The translations under genes were made by a program, and so were the position numbers. A model generated the notes under the pieces. It had not been told where the DNA came from. It made no database searches and saw only the letters and a list, made by a program, of their open reading frames with translations. DNA of 64,000 nt. Source: Planomicrobium stackebrandtii (GTDB lineage Bacteria > Bacillota > Bacilli > Bacillales_A > Planococcaceae). Each line of letters opens with the position of its first letter. Position 1 is the stretch's first letter. This document shows, piece by piece, positions 17,218 through 25,124 of the stretch. The stretch spans positions 62,001 to 126,000 of the forward strand of contig NZ_JAUSWB010000002.1 of the NCBI RefSeq assembly GCF_030814955.1. The letters are read 5' to 3'.

Positions 17218-17892
17218 TCATCTTCTCCTTTTTCCGAGTGGCCGAAACCCTTCGCTGTTTTCACTGATGACTGTATCTCTCAAAGAATCGAGCTGTTCTA
17301 TTGAAAGCTCTTGAAGATAGGCGGTTTTCTCTTTTCGCGACAAGTGTTTCAAAGTATCGGTCGATATCACTGGGTGCTGGCGAACCCAAATTTCGGGTTT
17401 TTGCTGATGACCGAAGGAATAATAAAAGCTGAGAGGCACAACCGGCACTTCCGGACAATGCTCCATCAGGTATGCGGCACCTGTCTGGAATGCGAGTGGC
17501 CTTGTTTCAAGATGAAATTCATCTCCTTGAGGGAAAAGCACAACTGATTTCCCTTGCTTCAACAAGGCCTCGGCGTATTGCAGCGACGTCAGAATCTCTT
17601 TCGGTTTTTTGCGGTTGATGGAAAATGCACCCAAGTATCGAAAATAAGGGTGCTTTTGGAGCCCTTCTTCGTGCATCATCATATGGATATCGTGACGCCA
17701 GACTGTACGGTTCAAATAGAAGAACAGCAGGCCATCCCACCAGGAACTGTGATTGGCGATAAACAATACCGGTTTCTTTGGTATAGCTTCCACACCTTGC
17801 CCGAGCATTCGGGAAAAAGAAGTGCGGATGAGCGGCGTTAAGTACATGTTAAAGCCCGTTTCAAATAAAGCCGATTTTTTTGCATCGATCAT
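17218..17892 (-). CDS. Acyltransferase of the carotenoid cluster (PlsC-like)
   Basis: 224 residues of the lysophosphatidate acyltransferase fold, with the catalytic NHSSWWDG motif (HX4D) and FPQGDEFHL further on. From position between cruF and crtQ it probably acylates the sugar of the carotenoid glycoside, as CrtO does for staphyloxanthin, though CrtO itself belongs to a different protein family. The start at 17892 overlaps the cruF stop (ATGA) and follows GAGG at 8 bases; longer starts lie inside cruF. A role in ordinary phospholipid synthesis is possible but less likely here. Confidence 0.78.
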   Translation of the reverse strand: MIDAKKSALFETGFNMYLTPLIRTSFSRMLGQGVEAIPKKPVLFIANHSSWWDGLLFFYLNRTVWRHDIHMMMHEEGLQKHPYFRYLGAFSINRKKPKEILTSLQYAEALLKQGKSVVLFPQGDEFHLETRPLAFQTGAAYLMEHCPEVPVVPLSFYYSFGHQQKPEIWVRQHPVISTDTLKHLSRKEKTAYLQELSIEQLDSLRDTVISENSEGFRPLGKRRR

Positions 17893-18638
17893 ACAGGTCG
17901 CCTCTTCCATGCCACTAGGACAATCACAGCAGTCAAAACAGTTGTTAAGAAAGCAGCCAACCACAATCCCCCAATTGCCCCCAGCATGATAAACATGGCA
18001 ATCATCAATACATACAGCACAACCATCCGTTTTTCAGGCAATTCGGATGCTATTGCCATAGATTTCTTTTTCATGGCCAAGTCGATGATCAGATGAAGGA
18101 CGAATGCCACGACAAACCATCCAAAAAAATTGGTCCATGGAATTTCATAATAAATGCCGGTATCTTCCCAAATCCAATATTGTTTGATTTGGTAGGCTAC
18201 AGGATCGATGATCAGATCAATAATTACCGCTCCTATGCCGCCAACTGCGGCATACAGTAAGCCGCCGGCAGGCACAATCCAGCGCGCGATGACATGTGTA
18301 GTGGCCATGACCATCAACCAGGCGAAACCGATGGCAACCGGAACACCGAAGACATTTGGCGCAAACCGGTCTGTATAATCATAGGAACCAAAAAGAAATC
18401 CACTGTCTGCGCCCGCCCATTCTACAATGAATGTTGAAAAGAAAATGAGGATGCCGAGCATTGATCCACTAACAGCGCCAAAACGCTTAATGAAATATAA
18501 AAAGCCGAGTGTACCAGCCAGCATCAAAAAGAATGCATTTGCCCATTCCAACCAAGAGGGAAGAAGATCAAAGCCAAGTAAAATGACGCCGCATATGTAC
18601 CAAAAAATAAAAAGTTTAAAAATCCGATTTTCCCACAC
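17889..18638 (-). CDS. cruF: Carotenoid 1,2-hydratase-like membrane protein, CruF family
   Basis: About 249 residues with six to eight membrane helices and the CruF/DUF422 landmarks: FLFGSYDYTD, GVPVAIGFAWLM, IDLIIDPVA and WTNFFGWFVVAF. CruF adds water across the terminal double bond of acyclic carotenoids, giving a tertiary hydroxyl; the hydroxylated glycosyl C30 acids known from Planococcus fit this. The GTG at 18638 (WENRIFKLF) is chosen because GAGGGG lies 9 bases upstream; an ATG at 18722 would add 28 residues but run over a likely promoter. First gene of the minus-strand crt arm, with the next gene overlapping by 4 bases. Confidence 0.8.
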   Translation of the reverse strand: MWENRIFKLFIFWYICGVILLGFDLLPSWLEWANAFFLMLAGTLGFLYFIKRFGAVSGSMLGILIFFSTFIVEWAGADSGFLFGSYDYTDRFAPNVFGVPVAIGFAWLMVMATTHVIARWIVPAGGLLYAAVGGIGAVIIDLIIDPVAYQIKQYWIWEDTGIYYEIPWTNFFGWFVVAFVLHLIIDLAMKKKSMAIASELPEKRMVVLYVLMIAMFIMLGAIGGLWLAAFLTTVLTAVIVLVAWKRRPV

Positions 18639-18959
18639 CCTGAACAGCCCCTCAATAAATTGACTTATACAAAGATTATACAGGAATAGAATCAAAATAT
18701 GAAAACCATAGCTATTAAACAAATAGAATCGTTATATTTAAAGCCCGAATGGGACTACAGAGTTTTAATTTTACAAAAAACGGGCATAAAACCTTATATC
18801 AAATTATCTATATTACCTATCCTCTGAATTGAAAGCGGCTACTTTAAAGGGAATAGCGTGTTTACTTAGATAAAAGTAATAATTTTAATAAATGTTTTTT
18901 CTGAAACAAAGAGCTCTGATCGCCTCTAGAACAAGCCTTCCGCACCCGCTTTTCCCTGT
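18639..18959. other. Intergenic region between the crt arm and the RpiR gene
   Basis: Holds the divergent promoters. On the minus strand a TATAAT near 18680 with TTCATA 17 bases upstream could serve cruF. The middle is AT-rich. I see no further gene or RNA. Confidence 0.5.
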
Positions 18960-18975
18960 CTGATAATATTGTCAG
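18960..18975 (+). promoter_or_regulatory. Palindrome upstream of the RpiR gene, possible operator
   Basis: CTGATAATATTGTCAG is palindromic at 14 of 16 positions and ends 21 bases before the -35 box of the next promoter. It may be an autoregulatory site. Confidence 0.35.
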
Positions 18976-18996
18976 CGTTGAATTTTCTGTAAACTA

Positions 18997-19025
18997 TTGC
19001 AGGGTTTCCTGCATAATAGTATACT
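18997..19025 (+). promoter_or_regulatory. SigA promoter of the RpiR-transporter unit
   Basis: TTGCAG at 18997-19002, 17-base spacer, TATACT at 19020-19025. The start codon is 45 bases downstream. Confidence 0.6.
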
Positions 19026-19069
19026 TTAGAAGAGTAAATGAGTGTGTTCTTCAAGTGGAGGCGTTAAAT

Positions 19070-19912
19070 ATGCAGGATTTACTGCGAAGTGTGTCTAATT
19101 CTTACCCGGAATTTAGTTCAGGCCAAAAAAAAGTCGGTGATTTGTTTTTTAAAGAGCCCATTTTTTTAGCGTTCTCTTCTGCTCTTGAAGTCGGCAGGCG
19201 TGTCAATGTCAGTGAATCGACGGTGATACGGTGGACACAAAAGCTCGGGTACACAGGATATGCGGAATTTCAACAGGTTGTGCAGCGTAAATTAGCTGAA
19301 GAACGATTGGAAAAGGCCGAACAAAAAATACCGGAACCAGTCGCTGATCAGTCTTTTTTGGAAAATCTGCTTGATGCGGATATTTCCAGTATCGTGAAAC
19401 TGAAAAAAACGATTAAAGAAGATCAACTTCTAAAGGTTGTTGACAGAATCAGCCAGGCAGACAGAATCTATGTGACCGGCAATTTTTTTGATTATGGCAT
19501 AGCGCATTGGTTTTCCAATTGGCTGAACCTGGCACTTGACCATACAGAGATGATGTATTCTTCGACAGGGGAATATTACACCCAGCTCTCTAAGATGGCA
19601 AAGGGCGATTTGGTAATTGCTTTTGTTTTCCCGCGTTATTCCAGAATGGTCATTGATACATTAAAGAGTGCAAAATCACGAGGAGCGGATGTAATCGTTT
19701 TGACTGATTCGGCAGATTCTCCGGCACTTGCATATGCAGACCATGTACTGACCGTATCCGTGAACACAAATTTAAACATTGATTCGTACACTTCTGTCCA
19801 CGCACTTTTGACTTCAATCATGCGATTTGTTTATGTCAAAGAACAGGCAAAGGTAAATGCTAATTTAGCGAAGGTTGAAGCGGTCTACAAAGAACGCAAT
19901 ATTTTTATGTAG
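19070..19912 (+). CDS. MurR/RpiR-family regulator with atypical SIS domain
   Basis: 280 residues. Residues 1-77 form the RpiR helix-turn-helix (NVSESTVIRWTQKLGYTGYAEFQ). Residues 125-260 align with a SIS domain (DRIYVTGNFFDYGIA, GADVIVLTD). The usual sugar-phosphate loop (S.SG.T after GDLVIA) reads FVFPRYSRMV instead, so phosphosugar binding is doubtful. It stands 75 bases upstream of an amino-acid ABC operon in the same direction, with no terminator between, so it likely controls that operon and senses something other than a sugar phosphate. Start chosen at 19070 after GGAGG. Confidence 0.85.
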   Translation: MQDLLRSVSNSYPEFSSGQKKVGDLFFKEPIFLAFSSALEVGRRVNVSESTVIRWTQKLGYTGYAEFQQVVQRKLAEERLEKAEQKIPEPVADQSFLENLLDADISSIVKLKKTIKEDQLLKVVDRISQADRIYVTGNFFDYGIAHWFSNWLNLALDHTEMMYSSTGEYYTQLSKMAKGDLVIAFVFPRYSRMVIDTLKSAKSRGADVIVLTDSADSPALAYADHVLTVSVNTNLNIDSYTSVHALLTSIMRFVYVKEQAKVNANLAKVEAVYKERNIFM

Positions 19913-19987
19913 CAGCACGCAATTCATTAGGAAGTTCCGAAACGCCTCGGCGATTTGGTCAATTATAAACGAAAAGGGGAGAGAAAG

Positions 19988-20827
19988 ATGAAAAAGAAAT
20001 TATCATTTTTAAGCGTAATTTTTTCCGCAGGAGTAGTGTTAGCAGCTTGTGGAGGGGACGACTCATCCAGTTCGGAAGAAGGATCAGGTACGGAAGGCGA
20101 GAGCAGTGATTTGAACTTGCTGGAAGATGGCATGTTTACTACTGCTTCAAGTGGTCTTTACAAGCCTTTCAGTTTTGAAGAAGGCGGAAATCTTACAGGG
20201 TTTGATATTGAAATCGGCAATGCACTTGCAGAAGAGATGGGTCTGGAGCCGAATCCGGTAACGACGCCATTTGAAACGATTATACAAGGATTGAACACCA
20301 ACCGTTATGATGCCATTATCGGCTCGATGTCAAATACGGCAGAACGTGCTGAGCAAGTTGCATTTTCAGATCCATATTATTATTCAGGTGGAGCAATTTT
20401 CGTCCGTGAAGGAAATACCGAAATCCAGTCTGCTGAAGATTTGGAAGGCGTTAAAATCGGTGTAGTAGGGCAAAGTACATATGATACAGCTGCCCAAGAA
20501 TTCACAGATGATATTCAAATTTACTCCAGTGACGTAGTCGCATTGCAGGATTTGACAGTTGAAGGCCGGTTGGATGCAGTAATTACAGCAGATGTTGTCG
20601 GTTTTGAAGCACAAAATGAAGGACTGGCAGTTGAAATGGTCGGCGATCCATTATGGGTTGAACAACCATCAATCGCTGTTCGCCAAGAAGACGAAGCATT
20701 GCTTCAGGCTATAGATGAGGCATTGGATACAATCATTGAAAACGGAACGTATGAAGAGATTTCACAAAAATGGTTTGGCCGCAATCTCCTCGATATAGAT
20801 CTTGAAGGCGTAGAAGTTCTCGAATAA
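19988..20827 (+). CDS. Amino-acid ABC transporter substrate-binding lipoprotein
   Basis: 279 residues. Signal peptide with lipobox LAAC at about residue 20, an acidic serine-rich linker, then a family 3 solute-binding domain (LYKPFSFEE, TGFDIEIGNALAEEMGL, RYDAIIGSMS, WFGRNL near the end). This family binds polar amino acids or cystine; I cannot tell which. The ATG at 19988 follows GGGGAGAG. It heads a binding protein-permease-ATPase set, all on the plus strand. Confidence 0.9.
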   Translation: MKKKLSFLSVIFSAGVVLAACGGDDSSSSEEGSGTEGESSDLNLLEDGMFTTASSGLYKPFSFEEGGNLTGFDIEIGNALAEEMGLEPNPVTTPFETIIQGLNTNRYDAIIGSMSNTAERAEQVAFSDPYYYSGGAIFVREGNTEIQSAEDLEGVKIGVVGQSTYDTAAQEFTDDIQIYSSDVVALQDLTVEGRLDAVITADVVGFEAQNEGLAVEMVGDPLWVEQPSIAVRQEDEALLQAIDEALDTIIENGTYEEISQKWFGRNLLDIDLEGVEVLE

Positions 20828-20855
20828 TTATTTGAGATGAAGAGGAGTGGAAGGC

Positions 20856-21524
20856 ATGCCAGAGATATTTACAACAGTATATGATGTATTCATGCGAACA
20901 TACCCTGGATTTTTAGAAGCCACTGTTGTTACGCTTCAACTGACAGCAATCGGTGTAATTTTAGGGACAGTCATCGGACTGGTCTTTGCGTTGATGAAAA
21001 TTTCAGGATCGAAAATTTTACGGGCTATTGCCAATATTTACATCACGATCATTCGCGGAACCCCGCTGATCGTGCAGATTATGTTCTTGTATTTTGGCAT
21101 TGTTGAACTTTATACGATGTCGAACTTTTGGGCTGGAGCTATAGCGCTCGGTGTCCATAATGGTGCGTATATTGCAGAAATTTTCCGCGGCTCGATTCAG
21201 GGAATTGATCCTGGACAGCGGGAAGCCAGTATGTCACTTGGGATGGACCGCCGCCAGACAATGAGCCGAATCGTTTTTCCGCAGGCATTGCGCCGTTCGA
21301 TTCCACCGCTTGGCAACCAGTTCATCATTACATTGAAAGACTCATCACTCGTTTATATTATCGGGGTAGCCGAAATCTTCTCACTTGGAAACCGGGAAGC
21401 AGCACAATCCTACCAGCCATTTGAATCGTTCCTGGTTGTTGCGCTCTACTACCTCGTGCTTGTCATGATTTTCACATTCTTGTTGCGTTTGTATGAAAAC
21501 AAACTCGATGTCGACAGAGCCTAA
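20856..21524 (+). CDS. Amino-acid ABC transporter permease
   Basis: 222 residues with five or so membrane helices and the HisMQ-type signature: ITIIRGTPLIVQIMFLYF near the middle, the EAA loop (EIFRGSIQGIDPGQREASMSLGM) and IITLKDSSLVYIIGVAE. A single permease probably forms a homodimer. The ATG at 20856 fits GAGGAG at 8 bases; a GTG at 20847 would add three residues. Confidence 0.92.
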   Translation: MPEIFTTVYDVFMRTYPGFLEATVVTLQLTAIGVILGTVIGLVFALMKISGSKILRAIANIYITIIRGTPLIVQIMFLYFGIVELYTMSNFWAGAIALGVHNGAYIAEIFRGSIQGIDPGQREASMSLGMDRRQTMSRIVFPQALRRSIPPLGNQFIITLKDSSLVYIIGVAEIFSLGNREAAQSYQPFESFLVVALYYLVLVMIFTFLLRLYENKLDVDRA

Positions 21525-21536
21525 GGAGGGACTAAC

Positions 21537-22259
21537 ATGATTATTGGAGAAAACATTCATAAATCCTTTGGTGACCTCGAGGTACTGAAAGGCGTGGATC
21601 TTCACGTCAGGCCACAGGAAGTTGTCGTACTTGTCGGAGTCAGCGGCTCCGGGAAAAGTACACTTCTCAGATGCTTTAACTTTCTTGAAATGATCAATGA
21701 AGGAAAAATTACCATTGATGGCCACACAGTCAATCCGAAAAAGGATAACTTAACAAAAATTCGTGCAGAAGTTGGTATGGTATTTCAGCATTTCAACCTT
21801 TTTCCTCATAAAACAGTACTGGAAAATGTAATAGAAGCACCCATCACTGTCAAAAAGATGAAGAAGGAAGAAGCCAAAAAACTGGGAGCGGAATTGCTCA
21901 AAAAGGTAGGTTTGGAAGATAAAGCTGATGTCTATCCGAGTAAGCTTTCCGGAGGGCAAAAGCAGCGTGTTGCTATAGCCCGGTCACTTGCCATGCAGCC
22001 GAAAGTCATGCTGTTTGATGAACCGACGTCAGCACTGGATCCGGAACTGGTTGGGGAAGTGCTGCAGGTTATGAAGCAGTTGGCTGAAGAAGGAATGACT
22101 ATGGTCGTTGTCACCCATGAGATGAAGTTCGCCAAAGAAGTGGCGGATCGCATCATCATGATTGATGAAGGAAGGATCATTGAATCTGCAGATCCAAAGA
22201 ATTTCTTTGAAAACCCACAAAATGAGCGGACAAAACAGTTTATTCAACTAGTGGAATAA
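21537..22259 (+). CDS. Amino-acid ABC transporter ATP-binding protein
   Basis: 240 residues, GlnQ/TcyC type. Walker [11 protein letters not shown]-loop [12 protein letters not shown], signature [15 protein letters not shown], Walker [15 protein letters not shown] and the switch His in VVTHEM are all present. Completes the importer begun at 19988. Good binding site (AAGGAGG). A terminator follows. Confidence 0.95.
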   Translation: MIIGENIHKSFGDLEVLKGVDLHVRPQEVVVLVGVSGSGKSTLLRCFNFLEMINEGKITIDGHTVNPKKDNLTKIRAEVGMVFQHFNLFPHKTVLENVIEAPITVKKMKKEEAKKLGAELLKKVGLEDKADVYPSKLSGGQKQRVAIARSLAMQPKVMLFDEPTSALDPELVGEVLQVMKQLAEEGMTMVVVTHEMKFAKEVADRIIMIDEGRIIESADPKNFFENPQNERTKQFIQLVE

Positions 22260-22293
22260 CTAGCTGGCAGTGGGTTTAAAATACTAAGTGGAT

Positions 22294-22335
22294 AAGAAGG
22301 AGTCGGTTCAAATGAACTGATTCCTTCTTTCTTTT
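22294..22335 (+). terminator. Terminator after the amino-acid importer
   Basis: AAGAAGGAGTCGGTTCA pairs with TGAACTGATTCCTTCTT (near-perfect), followed by a T-rich run. Confidence 0.85.
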
Positions 22336-22407
22336 AATAATTGACGTTTGCTAAACGGCAAATCGGTTAAGCTATAAGTAATGAGAGTACTTGAGGAGGC
22401 AGAAGGG

Positions 22408-22824
22408 ATGAGAATCGAAGATATCATGACGACAGACGTCGAAACGTGCAGACCCGAATCAACGCTTCAAGAAGTTGCCTCAATGATGCGTGAAATAAAT
22501 GTAGGGTCAATTCCCATCTGTGAAGATGGGCGTTTGGTTGGAATCGTTACAGATCGCGACATCGTCATTCGCGGGCTTGCTGAACAGATTCCAAGTGATG
22601 CTGCTATCGCGGAAATCCTATCGGCGGAAGTTATTACCGGAACGGTGAGCCTTACCGTTGAGGAAGCGGCTGAGTTAATGGCCATCCATAAGATCCGCAG
22701 GCTTCCGATTGTAGCGAACGAACGAATAATTGGCATTGTTTCGTTAGGTGACTTGGCTATCAGAGATGATTCGTCAAATCACTATGCAGAAAATACCATT
22801 ATTGAAATCTCGGAGCTGGATTAA
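22408..22824 (+). CDS. CBS domain pair protein
   Basis: 138 residues made of two CBS domains (about 7-60 and 72-125), with IMTTDV, VGIVTDRDIVIRGL and IRRLPIV, IGIVSLGDLAI. Stand-alone CBS pairs bind adenine nucleotides and act as energy or redox sensors; no partner is visible. The ATG at 22408 follows GAGGAGG at 9 bases; an ATG at 22381 lacks a site. Similar proteins in Bacillus (YhcV type) are stress-linked. A two-way terminator separates it from the convergent lipoprotein gene. Confidence 0.85.
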   Translation: MRIEDIMTTDVETCRPESTLQEVASMMREINVGSIPICEDGRLVGIVTDRDIVIRGLAEQIPSDAAIAEILSAEVITGTVSLTVEEAAELMAIHKIRRLPIVANERIIGIVSLGDLAIRDDSSNHYAENTIIEISELD

Positions 22825-22836
22825 GCAGCTGGCCGT

Positions 22837-22872
22837 GAAAAAAGCCTTTCCACATAGGGAAAGGCTTTTTTG
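22837..22872 (+). terminator. Bidirectional terminator between CBS and lipoprotein genes
   Basis: AAAAAAGCCTTTCC and GGAAAGGCTTTTTT form a stem with a short loop; A and T runs on both sides suit both strands. Confidence 0.9.
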
Positions 22873-22880
22873 CATGGCCA

Positions 22881-23297
22881 TTACTCGTCTTTTTCAATGA
22901 TGGAAGCAGAAATCATCGGCATATCTTCCTCGGCGTTGCCATCAAAGATACCATCCGCTGAAATACTGTCACCCACCTCCACCGGCGTTTCTGCCATATT
23001 CCGAATATAGATGCGGTTTTCTCCATTTTCGATGATAAATGAAGGAAAGGCGATGTCGTCTGCCAATTCTTCAACTGTGCCCTGGACGGAAACACCAGTG
23101 CCTTCTTCAATCGTTCCAGAAATTAACTCTTCAAAACTCGCAAACTCTGCGTTTTCAGCTTCCTCTGGAGAGGTTGGATCCAATTCTCCGTCAGGGGCAG
23201 TAACTTCTGTCTGACTTTCTTCACTTGTGTCAGGTGCTTCTTCTCCGCAGGCAGCCAGCAACAAAATCATAATTAGCAGAATAAAAAATCTATACAC
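22881..23297 (-). CDS. Putative lipoprotein with OB-fold-like domain
   Basis: 138 residues. The N-terminus has a hydrophobic stretch and lipobox LLAAC at about residue 17, then an acidic, T/S/E-rich linker to about 50. The C-terminal part (FEELISGTIEEGTGVSVQGTVEEL ... GDSISADGIFDG) has the alternating beta pattern of small nucleic-acid-binding-like (OB) lipoprotein domains. No function known. The start is a GTG at 23297 with AGGAG upstream. It is divergent from the TetR gene. Confidence 0.7.
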   Translation of the reverse strand: MYRFFILLIMILLLAACGEEAPDTSEESQTEVTAPDGELDPTSPEEAENAEFASFEELISGTIEEGTGVSVQGTVEELADDIAFPSFIIENGENRIYIRNMAETPVEVGDSISADGIFDGNAEEDMPMISASIIEKDE

Positions 23298-23375
23298 ACA
23301 ATCACGCTCCTTTAAAATTAAATGCTGTTAGTTGAACATACCCTTTTCCAAAAGCTTGCTAACACTGAGTCGAAT

Positions 23376-23404
23376 TTGAAAAAAAACCGTCCAGGTAGTA
23401 TAGT
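23376..23404 (+). promoter_or_regulatory. Promoter of the TetR gene with operator in the spacer
   Basis: TTGAAA at 23376-23381, 17-base spacer, TATAGT at 23399-23404. The spacer and -10 contain ACCGTCCAGGTAGTATAGT, which matches the site in the promoter at 24101-24129 at 14 of 19 positions. Confidence 0.7.
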
Positions 23405-23437
23405 GAAAATCAAATCCATTCTGAAAAGGAGATTTAC

Positions 23438-23974
23438 ATGGCCAGAGCTACCAGAAAAATCGAGATTCTACATGCAGCATCGAAAATTGTCAGTGAGCGG
23501 GGCATTTTTAATTTAACTTTAGAAGCTACAGCGATTGAAGCTGGAGTCAGCAAGGGAGGCCTGCTTTACCATTTCCCTTCTAAGGAAGCTTTGGTCAAAG
23601 GGATGGTGGACCATTTGGCTGAAAATTACCGGGATAAAATTGCTGCTTCGGTAGCTGAATCAACAAAAGAAAAAGGGAAATGGATTCAATCCTACGCGGA
23701 TGTAACATTCAATAATCCTTATCCAAATAAAGAAATGCATGCGGGCTTATTAGCGGCTAAAGCAGTGAATTCTGATTTATTGGATCCAATCCGCGACCTT
23801 TACAACGAATGGCAGATCCAAATTGAACAAGACGGAATCGACCCGGTGAAAGCCACAATTATCCGATTAGCAACAGATGGAATTTGGTTGTCCGAGCTTT
23901 TTGACATTCACCATTTAGGCGAGCAAAGAAAAGAAGAAGTGTATTTAAAGTTGAAAAACTGGATAGATGAATAA
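23438..23974 (+). CDS. TetR-family regulator of the carnitine operon
   Basis: 178 residues. The N-terminal helix-turn-helix is clear (ILHAASKIVSERG, ATAIEAGVSKGGLLYHFPSKEAL); the C-terminal ligand domain is family-typical but gives no hint of ligand. It lies just upstream of the carnitine-degradation operon, separated by a terminator, and the two promoters share a half-palindromic motif between -35 and -10. Control of itself and the operon is therefore inferred; the inducer could be carnitine or 3-dehydrocarnitine. ATG at 23438 follows AAAAGGAG. Confidence 0.88.
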   Translation: MARATRKIEILHAASKIVSERGIFNLTLEATAIEAGVSKGGLLYHFPSKEALVKGMVDHLAENYRDKIAASVAESTKEKGKWIQSYADVTFNNPYPNKEMHAGLLAAKAVNSDLLDPIRDLYNEWQIQIEQDGIDPVKATIIRLATDGIWLSELFDIHHLGEQRKEEVYLKLKNWIDE

Positions 23975-23979
23975 GAAAA

Positions 23980-24022
23980 AAATCACGTCATTGCATAAAT
24001 GATGTGTTTTTTTATTTTTTTA
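23980..24022 (+). terminator. Terminator after the TetR gene
   Basis: ATCACGTCATT pairs with AATGATGTG (imperfect), followed by a long T-rich run. Confidence 0.7.
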
Positions 24023-24100
24023 GCAGTGAAGGAAAGCCTAGAGGCATAGGATAAATCAGCAATTTGCTACGACTGTATTAACTTTATGCGGGAAATCACC

Positions 24101-24129
24101 TTGAAACATTACCGTCTGGATGGTACAGT
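24101..24129 (+). promoter_or_regulatory. Promoter of the carnitine operon with operator in the spacer
   Basis: TTGAAA at 24101-24106, 17-base spacer, TACAGT at 24124-24129. TACCGTCTGGATGGTA (24110-24125) is a near-palindrome filling the spacer, where a bound repressor would exclude RNA polymerase. About 90 bases of leader follow. Confidence 0.7.
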
Positions 24130-24221
24130 TTAAAACGTGCGAAAAAACAATTAATTATTATATGCAATAAAAACGAAACTTGAATGAGTACATATGCCTA
24201 AAATTTTACAGGAGAGATAAA

Positions 24222-25124
24222 ATGACGCAAAAAGTTTTATTAACAGCCGCAGTAACAGGAGCAGGAGATACTGCTGCTAAAAATCAATACGTACCTGTGA
24301 CGCCAAAAGAAATCGCAGCATCGGCCATTGAATCGGCAAAAGCCGGAGCCACTGTTGCCCACGTTCATGCACGCAATCCCAAAACGGGCGGCATTAGCCA
24401 CAGTTTGGACCATTACCGCGAAATCATTGAACGCATTCGGGAATCAGAAACGGATGTAATCATAAACATTACCTCGGGAGGAGGGGGAGACTTTATTCCG
24501 AACCTCTCGAATCCTTCAACAGGCGGCGAAGGCACAGATATGCAAACACCTAAAGAACGGCATGAACCGGTTGGCAGCTTGCTCCCGGAAATGTGCACTT
24601 TGGATTGCGGCAGCGTAAACTTCGGCGACATGGTCTACATGAGTCCGACTGATTGGCTGCGTGAACAGGCAAAGCTGATACAGGAAAGCGGTGTAAAACC
24701 AGAGCTGGAATGCTTTGATACCGGACATCTTCGATTTGCCAAGCAATTGATCGCTGAAGGGTTGATTGATGGCGATCCAATGTTCCAATTTTGCCTTGGC
24801 ATTCCGTGGGGCGCAGACGCTGATGAAGAAACCATACAGTATATGAAAAACCGTCTTCCCGATAATGCACATTGGTCAGCTTTTGGCATCGGCCGCATGC
24901 AGATGCCAATTTTGGAAATGGCTGCACAAAACGGCGGGAACGTCCGTGTAGGGCTTGAAGATAATCTTTATTTAGGAAAAGGGATTTTTGCACGCAATGA
25001 ACAGCTTGTCGACCAAGCCGTATCAAAATTGCATGCTGCGAATATTGAAGTGATGACGCCGCAAGAAGCGCGCGTCCACTTCCAACTGAACAATCCTTAC
25101 GGAGGCAATAATAATGGACAATAA
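24222..25124 (+). CDS. Beta-keto acid cleavage enzyme (3-dehydrocarnitine cleavage)
   Basis: 300 residues of the BKACE family (DUF849), a zinc TIM barrel that transfers acetyl-CoA onto a beta-keto acid. Landmarks: AAVTGAGDT, ATVAHVHARNPKTGG with metal-binding His residues, and VRVGLEDNLYLGKG. With carnitine dehydrogenase and thioesterase next to it the substrate is very probably 3-dehydrocarnitine, giving betainyl-CoA and acetoacetate, as for CdhC of Pseudomonas. ATG at 24222 follows GGAGAG. It overlaps the next gene by 11 bases. Confidence 0.88.
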   Translation: MTQKVLLTAAVTGAGDTAAKNQYVPVTPKEIAASAIESAKAGATVAHVHARNPKTGGISHSLDHYREIIERIRESETDVIINITSGGGGDFIPNLSNPSTGGEGTDMQTPKERHEPVGSLLPEMCTLDCGSVNFGDMVYMSPTDWLREQAKLIQESGVKPELECFDTGHLRFAKQLIAEGLIDGDPMFQFCLGIPWGADADEETIQYMKNRLPDNAHWSAFGIGRMQMPILEMAAQNGGNVRVGLEDNLYLGKGIFARNEQLVDQAVSKLHAANIEVMTPQEARVHFQLNNPYGGNNNGQ

